Shown: positions 10,174 through 19,098 of the stretch, piece after piece
Position numbering within the stretch: the stretch's first letter is position 1
Layout: each line of letters begins with the position of its first letter
Source of the DNA: Xenorhabdus yunnanensis
GTDB lineage: Bacteria; Pseudomonadota; Gammaproteobacteria; Enterobacterales; Enterobacteriaceae
Direction: 5' to 3'
Assembly: GCF_028598805.1 (NCBI RefSeq)
Contig: NZ_JAQRFI010000024.1
Coordinates: 1-64,000, forward strand
DNA: 64,000 nt
Notes under the pieces: generated by a model
Told to the model about the DNA's origin: nothing
What the model saw: the letters and a program-made list of their open reading frames with translations, nothing else
Databases searched by the model: none
Program-made: the position numbers and the translations under genes

Positions 10174-10725
10174 AATTTCATACCTTATATAGATGTGCAT
10201 CTGGTTATCTGAAAGGATTCACTTCAATATGAATTCCACTTCTGATATCGGATAGAAAATTATTCTTTTTTTAACAGCATATAATGTTAAAAAAGCACTC
10301 TGTTCTCTGTATCTATTACTTTCAATCAAAAAAATTAACTATGTAGATAGCGTTAACGTCAACATGCTAATTTTTGCAAAGGTTCTGTATTTTGGCTATT
10401 GGTTTTTTCATCGTATTGATAATGTGTTGACGAAATAGTAACAGTATTTCCTCATTTTTTTATCGAAAAAAGTGGTGACAGAAGAGATGTAAATAATTTT
10501 TTGATATATTTAATCTATTGGAGGTGTTAATAAAATATTTTATTTCTTATGTGATAATTGATCATGTTATTTTTTGGAGGAATGAATAATATTGCACTTA
10601 TTATGTGAATCTTGGGATTAATACTATAAGAAGCAAGAATCCACCTGATATACAAGTGGATATATATGATTTTATATTCCAAATTATTACACAGAAGTGA
10701 CTGGATATAGAAAATAAATAAATTT
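10174..10725. other. AT-rich intergenic region with an IS30-end-like sequence
   Basis: About 550 bp with no credible gene. It contains an inverted repeat (10267-10276 with 10285-10294). At 10592-10620 a 29-bp sequence matches 86-114, the end of the IS30-type element at the left edge, at 23 of 29 positions. A small hairpin (ATCCAC/GTGGAT) near 10639-10661 could end mdaB transcription. Confidence 0.45.
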
Positions 10726-11304
10726 TTAGAAAAATTCTGATAAATGTTTTTTTAATCGTTTAATATCCTGCAAAATTTGTGGGTTTTTTATTACATCGTG
10801 GCAAGCAAATGTTGGTAATGGCGACATACCTAAAAATTGGTTTGCTTTATGAAAAGGATAGTAAACACTGTCAATGCCTTTTCCTTCAAAAAATTGATTG
10901 GGATCTTCAAATGATTCCAATGGCGCATTCCAGGTGACTGAAAACATATAAGTCTTGTCTTGTGCCAAACCACCTGAGCCATATTTTTTGGCAGGATTAT
11001 TGCGGGTTCGCCCATCATCCTTAAATAAAGTACTGTGACCAGCACTAAAGATCTCATCAACATATTTTTTTAAAATCCACGGAGCTTCCATCCACCAGCC
11101 TGGCATTTGGTAAATCACACTATCAGCCCAATGAAATTTATTAACTTCGGCAGCAATGTCATAACCTTTATCTACATGCGTTACCTGAATATCGTGGCCT
11201 ATCTCTGTCAGGTGATCCTTAATAATTTCGGTTAAGGTATTATTGAGTTCTCCTTTCGATTCGCCAAAATCTTTTGCTGAATTGATCACTAAAATATTGC
11301 CCAT
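10726..11304 (-). CDS. mdaB: NADPH-dependent quinone reductase MdaB
   Basis: A 192-residue flavodoxin-fold oxidoreductase, the same length as E. coli MdaB (193). It carries the family blocks MPGWWMEAPW, SAGHSTLF, DGRTR, KKYGSGGL, TWNAP and PFHKANQFLGM. MdaB uses NADPH and FAD to reduce quinones by two electrons in the cytoplasm, which guards against redox cycling. GAGGATTATTATG marks the start. An AraC-type regulator lies 136 bp upstream on the same strand and is the likely controller, though no operator was seen. Confidence 0.9.
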   Translation of the reverse strand: MGNILVINSAKDFGESKGELNNTLTEIIKDHLTEIGHDIQVTHVDKGYDIAAEVNKFHWADSVIYQMPGWWMEAPWILKKYVDEIFSAGHSTLFKDDGRTRNNPAKKYGSGGLAQDKTYMFSVTWNAPLESFEDPNQFFEGKGIDSVYYPFHKANQFLGMSPLPTFACHDVIKNPQILQDIKRLKKHLSEFF

Positions 11305-11440
11305 AATAATCCTCTGTTTTATTCCGCTGATAAATCACGGATTATCTTAAAACTGATTTTGATTGAGTGGGTGCCTATTTATTGCTAATCATTGCCTGAT
11401 CCTCCAGTAATATCTATTTTCTGTATTTATTTTTTTATAT

Positions 11441-12373
11441 TTACTGTTTTTGGATAGCCCGCAATCGCTTGATATCTCGGCAAGGAGGTTCTCCAAAAAG
11501 GCGATTATATTCACGGTTGAATTGGGAAGTACTTTCATAACCAACCTGAAATGCGGTGGTTGATACATTGTAGTGCTGTGTCAGCAATATTCGCCTTGCT
11601 TCGTGTAAACGCAGCCACTTCTGGTACTGTAATGGACTCATAGAGGTAACAGCTTTAAAGTGGTGATGAAAAGAAGAGGGGCTCATTTTGGCGATTTGAG
11701 CAAGTTGCTCGACTTTGACCGGATCGGCAAAGTGTTCTTTTAGCCATTTAATCGAATGGTTGATTTGGTGGCTTGGACTTTCTTGAGAAGCCATTTGTTG
11801 TAAACGCCCCCCTAACTCACTTTTCAGTAGTCGATAGATGATCTCTTTATGTATCAAGGGAGAGAGGACGAGAATATCTTCTGGTGTGTTCAATATTTCT
11901 AATAACCGATTAAAACAGCTCAATAAGTCAGCGGTGGCAGGGGTTATAGCTAATGCGCATGTATCCTGCGCTTGATGTTTTATCATAACTTTATTTTCAA
12001 CCATTAATCTTGAAACTTCTTGTATGTCGAGTTGCAACATCATGGCTAAAAAGGGTTTTTCCTTAGATGCGGTGCAAATCTGGGTAATGGTAGGGATATT
12101 TGTCGAAGTCACTATAATTTGCTGAAAATCGCAACAATAAGAACGATCTCCAATTGTCACCCGTTTAGCCCCTTGGACAATAACCATAATACTGGATTCG
12201 TACAGCTGGCCTATCGGATCTGTTGGCTGCTCCAAATGGCAGAGCGTCAATTGAGGAATCACTGTTTTTAGCGCGTGAGTATTAGGACGTGTTAACTTAG
12301 CCATTTTTCCTGCCAATAGCTGTAACTGGATTGCGATTTCTGCTCTATCGGATTGGTGATGCAATGCATTCAT
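11441..12373 (-). CDS. AraC-family transcriptional regulator (AraC_N type)
   Basis: A 310-residue DNA-binding regulator. The N-terminal half (about 40-190) is the cupin-like AraC_N ligand domain with YESSIMVIVQGAKRVTIG. The C-terminal 100 residues hold the two AraC helix-turn-helices, with AQIAKMSPSSFHHHFKAVT and TTAFQVGYESTSQFNREYNRLFG. This subgroup includes YqhC, which controls aldehyde/quinone reductases. Its position directly upstream of mdaB on the same strand suggests control of that gene and of itself. The ligand is unknown. Confidence 0.88.
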   Translation of the reverse strand: MNALHHQSDRAEIAIQLQLLAGKMAKLTRPNTHALKTVIPQLTLCHLEQPTDPIGQLYESSIMVIVQGAKRVTIGDRSYCCDFQQIIVTSTNIPTITQICTASKEKPFLAMMLQLDIQEVSRLMVENKVMIKHQAQDTCALAITPATADLLSCFNRLLEILNTPEDILVLSPLIHKEIIYRLLKSELGGRLQQMASQESPSHQINHSIKWLKEHFADPVKVEQLAQIAKMSPSSFHHHFKAVTSMSPLQYQKWLRLHEARRILLTQHYNVSTTAFQVGYESTSQFNREYNRLFGEPPCRDIKRLRAIQKQ

Positions 12374-12747
12374 TTTCTATTTCCTTATTTATATAAAAAT
12401 CATGTTTATTAGTGCGTTATGCAGCATATCGCTAGACGGTGGAAATTTGTATCAATAACAGCGGTTGATTGGAGGATTAGGCAAGAATTGTGGAGGATGT
12501 ATTTTCAAATAAACCTTACTAATTATATGAAGTTTTCATGAGCAGCAAACTTTGAATTTACAAATCAGCTAATTGTTCATTAGACCAATGAATTTATTTT
12601 ATAATGAATAACCATATTTTAACGTATATTAATCTCTGAATGATTGTGATATGTTGCTATAAAAAGTTGACATAAGTAATGTGAGTTGGTCATTTGACAG
12701 AGGAATGAAATTACCTTGAACTTTAACGAATAATAAGTGAGGAATTT
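12374..12747. other. Divergent intergenic region, AraC regulator / unknown gene
   Basis: 374 bp, AT-rich, between divergently oriented genes, so promoters in both directions are expected. No strong repeat or RNA gene was seen. Confidence 0.4.
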
Positions 12748-13206
12748 ATGTCTGAAGTTAATAAACCAGAGTCTAAAGGTTACATGTTATCTTTTGATAT
12801 TAAACCAGGAATTTTAATGCCTGAAAATTTTGAAAAAGAGTTGGGGTATTTGAAGGATGGCTATGGCGCTTTAAATATAATCGAAAATAATACAGTGATC
12901 GGAGGTATATCGTCGTTCGGACTTTCATCGCAAGGTAGTGTTGATAATCCTACTATATATATGGTTATGGAAATGAAATTTCCTCAAGAAAATGAAAATG
13001 CTATAATAGAATTATCTGAAAAAAAACTTGATATAACAGTCGATGATGTGGTCTATCATATTGGTAGCGGTATCATTGTAGCTTCTTCGATTACGCTTGG
13101 TTTTACGTACACTAACGCAAGTGGAACAGATGTAATGAAATTATTTGCTGTAATGGAAAGGGAGCAAATAGGGGAAACCAAGCGTTTTTACCTTAACTGG
13201 AGTTAA
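12748..13206 (+). CDS. Hypothetical protein, 152 aa
   Basis: I do not recognise this family. The start follows GAGGAATTT. The product is soluble, acidic in the middle, rich in beta-prone segments (GYMLSFDIKPGIL, YMVMEMKFP, IGSGIIVASSITLGFTYTN), without a signal peptide or membrane helix. It stands alone, with its own divergent promoter region and a terminator at 13227-13256. That argues for a real monocistronic gene, perhaps a late-phase or surface-related accessory protein. No function is proposed. Confidence 0.65.
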   Translation: MSEVNKPESKGYMLSFDIKPGILMPENFEKELGYLKDGYGALNIIENNTVIGGISSFGLSSQGSVDNPTIYMVMEMKFPQENENAIIELSEKKLDITVDDVVYHIGSGIIVASSITLGFTYTNASGTDVMKLFAVMEREQIGETKRFYLNWS

Positions 13207-13226
13207 CTACAACTTACATTGAATCC

Positions 13227-13256
13227 AAGGCTGCGCTAATGCGTGGCCTTTTTCAT
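13227..13256 (+). terminator. Rho-independent terminator
   Basis: A 10-bp stem with G-U pairs (AAGGCTGCGC, loop TAAT, GCGTGGCCTT) followed by TTT, 21 bp after the 152-aa gene. Confidence 0.75.
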
Positions 13257-13371
13257 ATTTGGACAATGATATAAAAGAGTCTGTTGTAATTAACAATAAT
13301 ATTATTATCAATCCATACCAGCATTTTTGGACCCCGAATTAAGTGAATATAACATCTGAAAAGGAAAAAAT

Positions 13372-14760
13372 ATGAACGAAAATAAAAACCGTCGTGAGTT
13401 CTTAAGTCAGACTGGCAAAATGGTCACTGCTTGTGCGCTGTTTGGTGCAATCAGCCCTGTCGCATATGCTGCTCAGTCAGCTACAGCAAATGATGAGGCG
13501 AGTGATTCTACGAAGATAACCGATAAACATTACTATCTGGATAACGTTTTGCTGGAGTCAGGGTTTGTATTTGAGGGGCAGAAAACTGTCAGCACGCTTA
13601 CTGAGCTGAAAACGCTGGAAATCAACAATGGAAAAATTGTTGCTCTGCGTGAGAACAAACAGTATTCGGACAGCACACTACCTCGTTACAATGCGAGTGG
13701 CAAGCTGATGCTTCCGGCGATGCGGGATATGCACATTCATCTGGATAAAACATTTTATGGTGGCCCGTGGCGTGCCCTTAACCGACCCGCAGGCACCACG
13801 ATTCAGGACATGATCAAACTAGAGCAGAAACTTTTGCCAGAACTGCAACCGTATACTCAAGAACGCGCGGAAAAGCTGATTGATCTTCTCCAGTCGAAAG
13901 GCTCTACTATTGCCCGCAGCCACTGCAATATTGAACCAGTTTCTGGTCTGAAAAATCTCGAAAACTTGCAAGCAGTGCTGGCGCGTCGCCAATCTGGTTT
14001 CAGTTGCGAAATTGTGGCTTTTCCGCAACACGGTTTATTACTTTCTAAATCGGAGCCATTGATGCGTGAAGCAATGCAAATGGGGGCGCATTATGTGGGT
14101 GGTCTCGATCCAGCTAATGTTGACGACTCAATGGAAAAATCCCTCGATACAATGTTCCAGATTGCACTGGATCACGGCAAAGAGGTGGATATTCATTTGC
14201 ATGAAACCAGTCCGGCAGGCATAGCAGCGATTAATTACATGGTAGAAACTGTGGAAAAAACACCTCAGTTGAAAGGCAAACTGACCATCAGCCACGCCTT
14301 TGCGCTGGCGACTCTTAATGAACAGCAGGTGGATGAGATAGCTGCCCGCATGGCTATACAGCAGGTGACTATTGCTTCGACTGTGCCTATTGGTACGCTG
14401 CATATGCCACTCAAACAGTTACGCGATAAAGGTGTATTTGTGATGACCGGCACCGATAGTGTGATTGATCACTGGTCGCCGTATGGTTTGGGTGACATGT
14501 TGGAAAAAGCTAACCTGTACGCACAGCTATATGTTCATCCGAACGAACAAATGTTATCGCGCGCGCTAGCAATTGCCACCGGTGATGTGTTGCCACTTAA
14601 TGATAAAGGCGAACGTGTATGGCCTAAAGTGCAGGATGATGCCAGCTTTGTGCTAGTGGATGCTTCCTGTTCCGCCGAAGCAGTGGCGCGTATTTCGCCA
14701 CGGACTGCGACGTTTCATAAAGGGGAAATGGTGTGGGGGAGTGTGGAGAAAACGGTATAA
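13372..14760 (+). CDS. Tat-exported amidohydrolase (cytosine-deaminase-like)
   Basis: A 462-residue metal-dependent hydrolase. The N-terminus NRREFLSQTGKMVTACALFG is a twin-arginine signal followed by AYA, so export to the periplasm by Tat is likely. The amidohydrolase motifs follow in order: MHIHLDK near 121, RSHCN near 180, HLHET near 276, SHAF near 307 and TGTDS near 359. They supply the metal-binding histidines and the catalytic Asp as in cytosine deaminase-type enzymes. Periplasmic location with a deaminase fold is uncommon. The substrate, perhaps an N-heterocycle or cyclic amide, is unknown. The gene has its own terminator at 14766-14793. Confidence 0.85.
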   Translation: MNENKNRREFLSQTGKMVTACALFGAISPVAYAAQSATANDEASDSTKITDKHYYLDNVLLESGFVFEGQKTVSTLTELKTLEINNGKIVALRENKQYSDSTLPRYNASGKLMLPAMRDMHIHLDKTFYGGPWRALNRPAGTTIQDMIKLEQKLLPELQPYTQERAEKLIDLLQSKGSTIARSHCNIEPVSGLKNLENLQAVLARRQSGFSCEIVAFPQHGLLLSKSEPLMREAMQMGAHYVGGLDPANVDDSMEKSLDTMFQIALDHGKEVDIHLHETSPAGIAAINYMVETVEKTPQLKGKLTISHAFALATLNEQQVDEIAARMAIQQVTIASTVPIGTLHMPLKQLRDKGVFVMTGTDSVIDHWSPYGLGDMLEKANLYAQLYVHPNEQMLSRALAIATGDVLPLNDKGERVWPKVQDDASFVLVDASCSAEAVARISPRTATFHKGEMVWGSVEKTV

Positions 14761-14765
14761 GTTAG

Positions 14766-14793
14766 AAAATCCACGCGCAGTTGCGTGGATTTT
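14766..14793 (+). terminator. Rho-independent terminator after the amidohydrolase
   Basis: Stem AAAATCCACGC/GCGTGGATTTT with a 6-base loop. Nearly the same hairpin recurs at 16516-16551 on the far side of the M60 peptidase gene. Confidence 0.85.
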
Positions 14794-15024
14794 ATTGAAT
14801 AACTCTGGGTCAATTGACCTCGTTCAAGGTGACAAACTCCACTCCGTATACTGCTATCTGTTATGGGTTTATAGGATTTTTCTTTATTAATCAGCCTATT
14901 AATGGTCGATTAAAATTTGTTGATATAGACAGATTCTAAGGGTAATGTTGGCAAGTGATAATCAATGTGGTTACTTAATGGCGGGCCACGAAAATTTCAT
15001 ACTTACCATTTATGGAAGAAAATT

Positions 15025-16488
15025 ATGATAAATATCACTGACAATATGCTACGTTTTGGCTTCCTTTTTATGTTTTGTTTAATTTCAAGGAACGTACAAG
15101 CAAAACAATCCATTAATGATAATGTGACTGATAAAAATCACTGGGCCAGCATAAAGGGGAACAATAATTCATATATAAACAATTCGTATTTAAACAATGC
15201 GTATTTAAACAATGTGGAGAAACGCTATCTATTACCCGCTTTGCCTTTCGCCATTGAAGAATCGGAGCGTCTACGCACGATGAAGCTGGCAGATTATTTC
15301 TCCTCCGGCTTATATGTCCGCAAAGGTGAAACTATTCGCCTATCGTTAACCGGAGCGAAGACTGTTGCGATCTTTTTTGGTTCCCCGATGCTCCCTGTCT
15401 CCAAGACATCGGAAGAGATGTTTGATAATTCGGTTACTAACTCTATTCTCATATCCTCAAAGGATAACATCAGTACTTTTACATCTCCTGCGAGTGGGAT
15501 GATGTATTTTCGCTATGCCCTGCCTTATTCTGAGACACTAAACTCCGCGAAAGCGTCGATTAAGGTTATTGAGGGCGGTGAAACTGTTCCTTTTTATGTC
15601 GCGGGTCAGACAACACTCAATGAATGGCGAAATATGTTAAAGAAATACAGTCAGTCGCCATTTATTGAGATAACCGATCGCAGAAGCATAATTACCGTAA
15701 CACGAAAGACTTATAATCGTTCTGCAAAGGCAGATCCGGCAGTATTGCTAAGTAAAATTGAACGTATCATAAATGCCTACGATGATATCTCTGGTTTATC
15801 GGCTCAGGGCGATAATAAAGATCGCTCATCTCCGCTTAAAGTTCATTTTATTGAGGATAATTTTTCCACATCAAAAAATATTGGTAATGCTTATATGTAT
15901 GCGGAAAAATACATGATAGGTATGCCAGGAGACAGTTCACTGGATGTACTTAACCCGGACAGATTATCATCCGCTTGGGGGGTATGGCACGAAATTGGCC
16001 ATCATTATCAACAGGATGATTGGCTTTGGGAACCCGTCGTAGAAACCACAGTTAATATTTATTCTCTGTATGTTCAATCGCTATTAGGTTTTCCTTCTCT
16101 ATTAGACAAAAAAATGGATAACGGTCTAATCTGGAATGAAGTTGCGAAGGAATTCAAGGAACTCAAGAAATTTCCTAATCATAATTTCAACAGTGAGAGT
16201 TCAGATGAAGATAAAAATGACAAAATGCTCTGGATAAGACTGGTAATGTTTGAGCAACTGAGGAAAGGATTGGGGACTGACTTTTATCGTAAGCTTCACC
16301 GCTATTATCGGCACCACCCGTTGAAGAATACAGCCAATGAAGAAGAGAAAATTAACATGTTTGCCTTACGTGCAAGCCTGATTTCAGGTTTTGATTTGAC
16401 GAAATTCTTTACCGGTTGGGAGTGGGTTATTAATAAGAAAACCCGTGATGACATCAAGGCTCTTAATCTTCCAAAATCAACACTATAA
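15025..16488 (+). CDS. Peptidase M60 (enhancin-like) family secreted metalloprotease
   Basis: The chosen start (15025) has GGAAGAAAATT ahead and begins a signal peptide (MLRFGFLFMFCLISRNVQA); a frame from 14965 is longer but lacks sense. An Asn-rich stretch encoded by three 15-bp tandem units follows (SYINN/SYLNN/AYLNN). The body matches the M60 pattern: SSGLYVRKGETIRLSL, then the zinc site HEIGHHYQQ near residue 321, with a downstream Glu in WEPVVETTVNIYS. M60 enzymes such as enhancins and mucinases cut mucin-type glycoproteins. In an insect-associated bacterium the peritrophic matrix or mucus is a plausible target, but that is inference. At 487 residues it lacks carbohydrate-binding modules. 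Confidence 0.85.
   Translation: MINITDNMLRFGFLFMFCLISRNVQAKQSINDNVTDKNHWASIKGNNNSYINNSYLNNAYLNNVEKRYLLPALPFAIEESERLRTMKLADYFSSGLYVRKGETIRLSLTGAKTVAIFFGSPMLPVSKTSEEMFDNSVTNSILISSKDNISTFTSPASGMMYFRYALPYSETLNSAKASIKVIEGGETVPFYVAGQTTLNEWRNMLKKYSQSPFIEITDRRSIITVTRKTYNRSAKADPAVLLSKIERIINAYDDISGLSAQGDNKDRSSPLKVHFIEDNFSTSKNIGNAYMYAEKYMIGMPGDSSLDVLNPDRLSSAWGVWHEIGHHYQQDDWLWEPVVETTVNIYSLYVQSLLGFPSLLDKKMDNGLIWNEVAKEFKELKKFPNHNFNSESSDEDKNDKMLWIRLVMFEQLRKGLGTDFYRKLHRYYRHHPLKNTANEEEKINMFALRASLISGFDLTKFFTGWEWVINKKTRDDIKALNLPKSTL
15169..15213 (+). repeat. Three in-frame 15-bp tandem units in the M60 peptidase gene
   Basis: Units at 15169-15183, 15184-15198 and 15199-15213 share the core TAAACAAT and encode Ser/Ala-Tyr-Ile/Leu-Asn-Asn three times, just after the signal peptide. 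Confidence 0.85.
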
Positions 16489-16515
16489 ACATCAAATTAC
16501 ATAGCAATGAGCCAT

Positions 16516-16551
16516 CTGATAAAATCCACGCAACTGCGTGGATTTTATCAG
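16516..16551. terminator. Bidirectional terminator between M60 gene and ychF
   Basis: A 17-bp perfect palindromic arm (CTGATAAAATCCACGCA and its complement) with a minimal loop. A-rich and T-rich flanks on each side let it stop both convergent genes. Confidence 0.85.
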
Positions 16552-16595
16552 TCTCGATAAGACATTCTAAAATGTCTTAAGACAAGAAAAATGAT

Positions 16596-17687
16596 TTAGA
16601 CATTGAACAAGAAATTCAGCACATCGCCATCTTTAACGATATAGTCTTTCCCTTCTGCACGCATTTTGCCAGCTTCTTTCGCGCCTTGTTCACCTTTATA
16701 AGTGATAAAATCATCAAACGCGATGGTTTGAGCACGGATAAAGCCTTTTTCAAAATCGGTGTGGATTTTACCCGCAGCTTGTGGTGCTGTTGCACCGACC
16801 GGAATAGTCCAGGCACGAACTTCTTTCACGCCCGCAGTGAAGTAGGTTTGCAGGTTCAGCAATTCATAACCAGCACGGATAACACGGTTCAGCCCCGGCT
16901 CTTCCAGACCCAATTCCGCCATAAACTCTTCGCGATCAGCATCTTCCAGTTCTGCAATATCGGATTCGATGGCCGCACAAACGGGAACAACGACAGAGCC
17001 TTCTTTTTCCGCAATGGCGCGAACGATCTCAAGGTGTGGGTTATTCTCAAAACCATCTTCATTGACGTTTGCGATGTACATGGTTGGTTTCAGGGTCAGG
17101 AAGCTCAGGTAGCGAATAACCGCTTTTTCTTCTGCACTCAAATTCAAAGAGCGCAGCATACCTGCTTGTTCAAGGTGAGGAAGACATTTTTCCAAGGCTT
17201 CCAGTTCTGCTTTAGCGTCTTTATCACCGCCTTTGGCTTTTTTCTGTACACGTTGGATGGCGCGTTCACAGGTATCCAAATCAGACAGGGCCAGTTCTGT
17301 ATTGATAACATCAATATCTGAAGCAGGATCAACCTGACCAGAAACGTGGATGATGTTGTCGTTTTCAAAACAGCGTACCACATGACCGATCGCTTCTGTT
17401 TCACGGATGTTGGTCAGGAATTGGTTTCCTAAACCTTCACCTTTTGAAGCGCCTTTTACCAGACCAGCAATGTCCACGAATTCCATGGTGGTTGGCAGTA
17501 TGCGTTGTGGTTTAACAATCTCAGCCAATTGGTCGAGACGTGGGTCTGGCATCGGCACAACACCTGTGTTTGGCTCGATGGTGCAGAACGGGAAGTTTGC
17601 TGCTTCGATACCTGCTTTGGTCAGCGCATTGAATAATGTAGATTTCCCAACGTTAGGCAGGCCAACGATACCGCATTTGAATCCCAT
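16596..17687 (-). CDS. ychF: Redox-regulated ATPase YchF (Obg-like)
   Basis: 363 residues, the length of E. coli YchF. The P-loop is [12 protein letters not shown] at the N-terminus, followed by [20 protein letters not shown]. The G4 box is NVNEDG instead of NKxD, the known reason the family prefers ATP over GTP. A coiled-coil region and a C-terminal TGS domain ([22 protein letters not shown]) complete it. It binds ribosomes and affects the oxidative-stress response. It is followed by a strong terminator and lies 112 bp after pth on the same strand, the E. coli arrangement. Confidence 0.97.
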   Translation of the reverse strand: MGFKCGIVGLPNVGKSTLFNALTKAGIEAANFPFCTIEPNTGVVPMPDPRLDQLAEIVKPQRILPTTMEFVDIAGLVKGASKGEGLGNQFLTNIRETEAIGHVVRCFENDNIIHVSGQVDPASDIDVINTELALSDLDTCERAIQRVQKKAKGGDKDAKAELEALEKCLPHLEQAGMLRSLNLSAEEKAVIRYLSFLTLKPTMYIANVNEDGFENNPHLEIVRAIAEKEGSVVVPVCAAIESDIAELEDADREEFMAELGLEEPGLNRVIRAGYELLNLQTYFTAGVKEVRAWTIPVGATAPQAAGKIHTDFEKGFIRAQTIAFDDFITYKGEQGAKEAGKMRAEGKDYIVKDGDVLNFLFNV

Positions 17688-17799
17688 ATATTTATCACCT
17701 TAAATCACTTATAAACCAACGAACAATATGCTTGTCGGTAAGTTATACAAAATTGGCGCTATTATACACGCAATAGCCCGTTGCGCCACGCACTCCCAG

Positions 17800-18390
17800 C
17801 TAGGCGCTGGCTTTAAAGGCATGCAGGCGGTTAATTGCCTTGTTCATACCTTCTTTAATGAGGATGTCAGTACAGCGCAATGCTTCATCTATCGCATCGT
17901 CAATCAGTTTTTGTTCGCTGGCAGGGGGCTTACCAAGGACGAAACCCACAACTTTGTTTTTATCGCCCGGATGGCCGATGCCGATACGCAGACGATGGAA
18001 GTTAGGGTTATTGCCGAATTTGTTTTGAATGTCTTTCAGGCCATTATGACCGCCATTACTGCCGCCTAGTTTCATTTTTGCCACGCCGGGCGGTAGATCC
18101 AGCTCGTCATGGGTAACCAAAATTTCATCCGGTTGAATGCGATAAAATCCAGCAAGAGCAAGGACAGATTTGCCGCTGAGGTTCATGAAAGTGGTTGGCA
18201 CCAGTAAACGAATATCCTGCCCATTTATGTTGATGCGGGCGGTATAGCCAAAAAATTTACTCTCTTCTTTCAGGGACTGGTTATGACGTTGTGCTAACAA
18301 ATCGACAAACCATGCTCCGGCATTATGTCTGGTCTGTGCATATTCAGCCCCGGGGTTTGCCAGGCCAACGATTAATTTTATGTTACTCAC
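17800..18390 (-). CDS. pth: Peptidyl-tRNA hydrolase
   Basis: 196 residues, usual length. The N-terminus has [19 protein letters not shown] with the catalytic His of the TRHNAG block. [16 protein letters not shown] and GGHNGLKDI follow. Pth cleaves peptidyl-tRNA released from stalled ribosomes so the tRNA can be reused, and it is essential in E. coli. It is co-oriented with ychF, probably one operon. Confidence 0.97.
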   Translation of the reverse strand: MSNIKLIVGLANPGAEYAQTRHNAGAWFVDLLAQRHNQSLKEESKFFGYTARININGQDIRLLVPTTFMNLSGKSVLALAGFYRIQPDEILVTHDELDLPPGVAKMKLGGSNGGHNGLKDIQNKFGNNPNFHRLRIGIGHPGDKNKVVGFVLGKPPASEQKLIDDAIDEALRCTDILIKEGMNKAINRLHAFKASA

Positions 18391-18737
18391 GGTTTAGGTT
18401 CGCTTATTGGCAATTGAACAAAAAAGGGGAATAGTTTACCTATCTCAAAGCTTGAGTACAAAATTCATTATAGCCTTATCTTTCAACTCGTTGTTTTACC
18501 GGATGCATTAATCCTAATCTCTCTGACTATTTCCGATAAGACTGTCCTTTTTAATAAATATTATTTTGGTGGAATGTAAAAAATTAGGCTTAAATTTGTA
18601 CATCTTGTGATCATTGCCGCAATAACCTTTTATATGATAGGGCTATAATTAATACATGAAGAAAGATGTCTACTTTCGTGCTTTTGAGTTCGTTGTGTTT
18701 GCAAATTAGCGTTCACAAAAAGTATTGGAGGTTGTTT
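18391..18737. other. Divergent promoter region pth / ychH
   Basis: 347 bp between divergent genes, AT-rich, without a gene. TTGGAGG just before 18738 is the ychH ribosome site. In E. coli ychH is controlled by cAMP-CRP; no clear CRP site was picked out here. Confidence 0.45.
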
Positions 18738-19013
18738 ATGAGACGTAAAAAGGCTTTTATTTTTGGCAATATTCTCATGGGAACGGGAATGACGGCAATG
18801 CTTGCTAGTCTGGCTTATGTATTGCTTAGCCATATTTTCAAATTTGGTCAGTCTGAATTTCTTACAGGTATCTCATTAATGGGATTGTTTGTTGGGGCAT
18901 TTATTTGGCTGGTAGGCGCCAGGATTGGTGGTCGGGAACAGGTTACTGATAGATATTGGTGGCTGAAAAATTACGATGAGCGTTATCGTCGTAAGAAACA
19001 TCGACATCCGTAA
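18738..19013 (+). CDS. ychH: Stress-response membrane protein YchH
   Basis: 91 residues from the ATG at 18738, which has TTGGAGG ahead; the longer frame from 18666 is not needed. Two hydrophobic helices (FIFGNILMGTGMTAMLASLAYVLL and a second around GISLMGLFVGAFIWLVGA) place it in the inner membrane. A charged C-terminal tail has RYWWLKNYDERYRRKKHRH. This matches YchH in its usual place next to pth. It is linked to stress and biofilm phenotypes in E. coli; molecular role unknown. A perfect terminator follows. Confidence 0.9.
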   Translation: MRRKKAFIFGNILMGTGMTAMLASLAYVLLSHIFKFGQSEFLTGISLMGLFVGAFIWLVGARIGGREQVTDRYWWLKNYDERYRRKKHRHP

Positions 19014-19043
19014 TTATTTTAGACGTTAAAATTCAGTAGGTTT

Positions 19044-19075
19044 AGGTAAGGCGGCAATTTGCTACCGCCTTACCT
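19044..19075 (+). terminator. Terminator after ychH
   Basis: Perfect 11-bp stem AGGTAAGGCGG/CCGCCTTACCT with a 10-base loop. Lies between convergent ychH and the esterase gene. Confidence 0.8.
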
Positions 19076-19098
19076 TTGCTTGTGAAAGTATTGGCATA

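Noticed and set aside
10267-10294. A/T-rich inverted repeat as a terminator or small RNA
   Set aside because: The stem is only A-T rich and no transcript context supports it; kept as a simple inverted repeat.
16686-17321. A 211-codon open frame opposite ychF
   Set aside because: ychF is conserved along its whole length on the other strand, and the antisense frame shows no family features.
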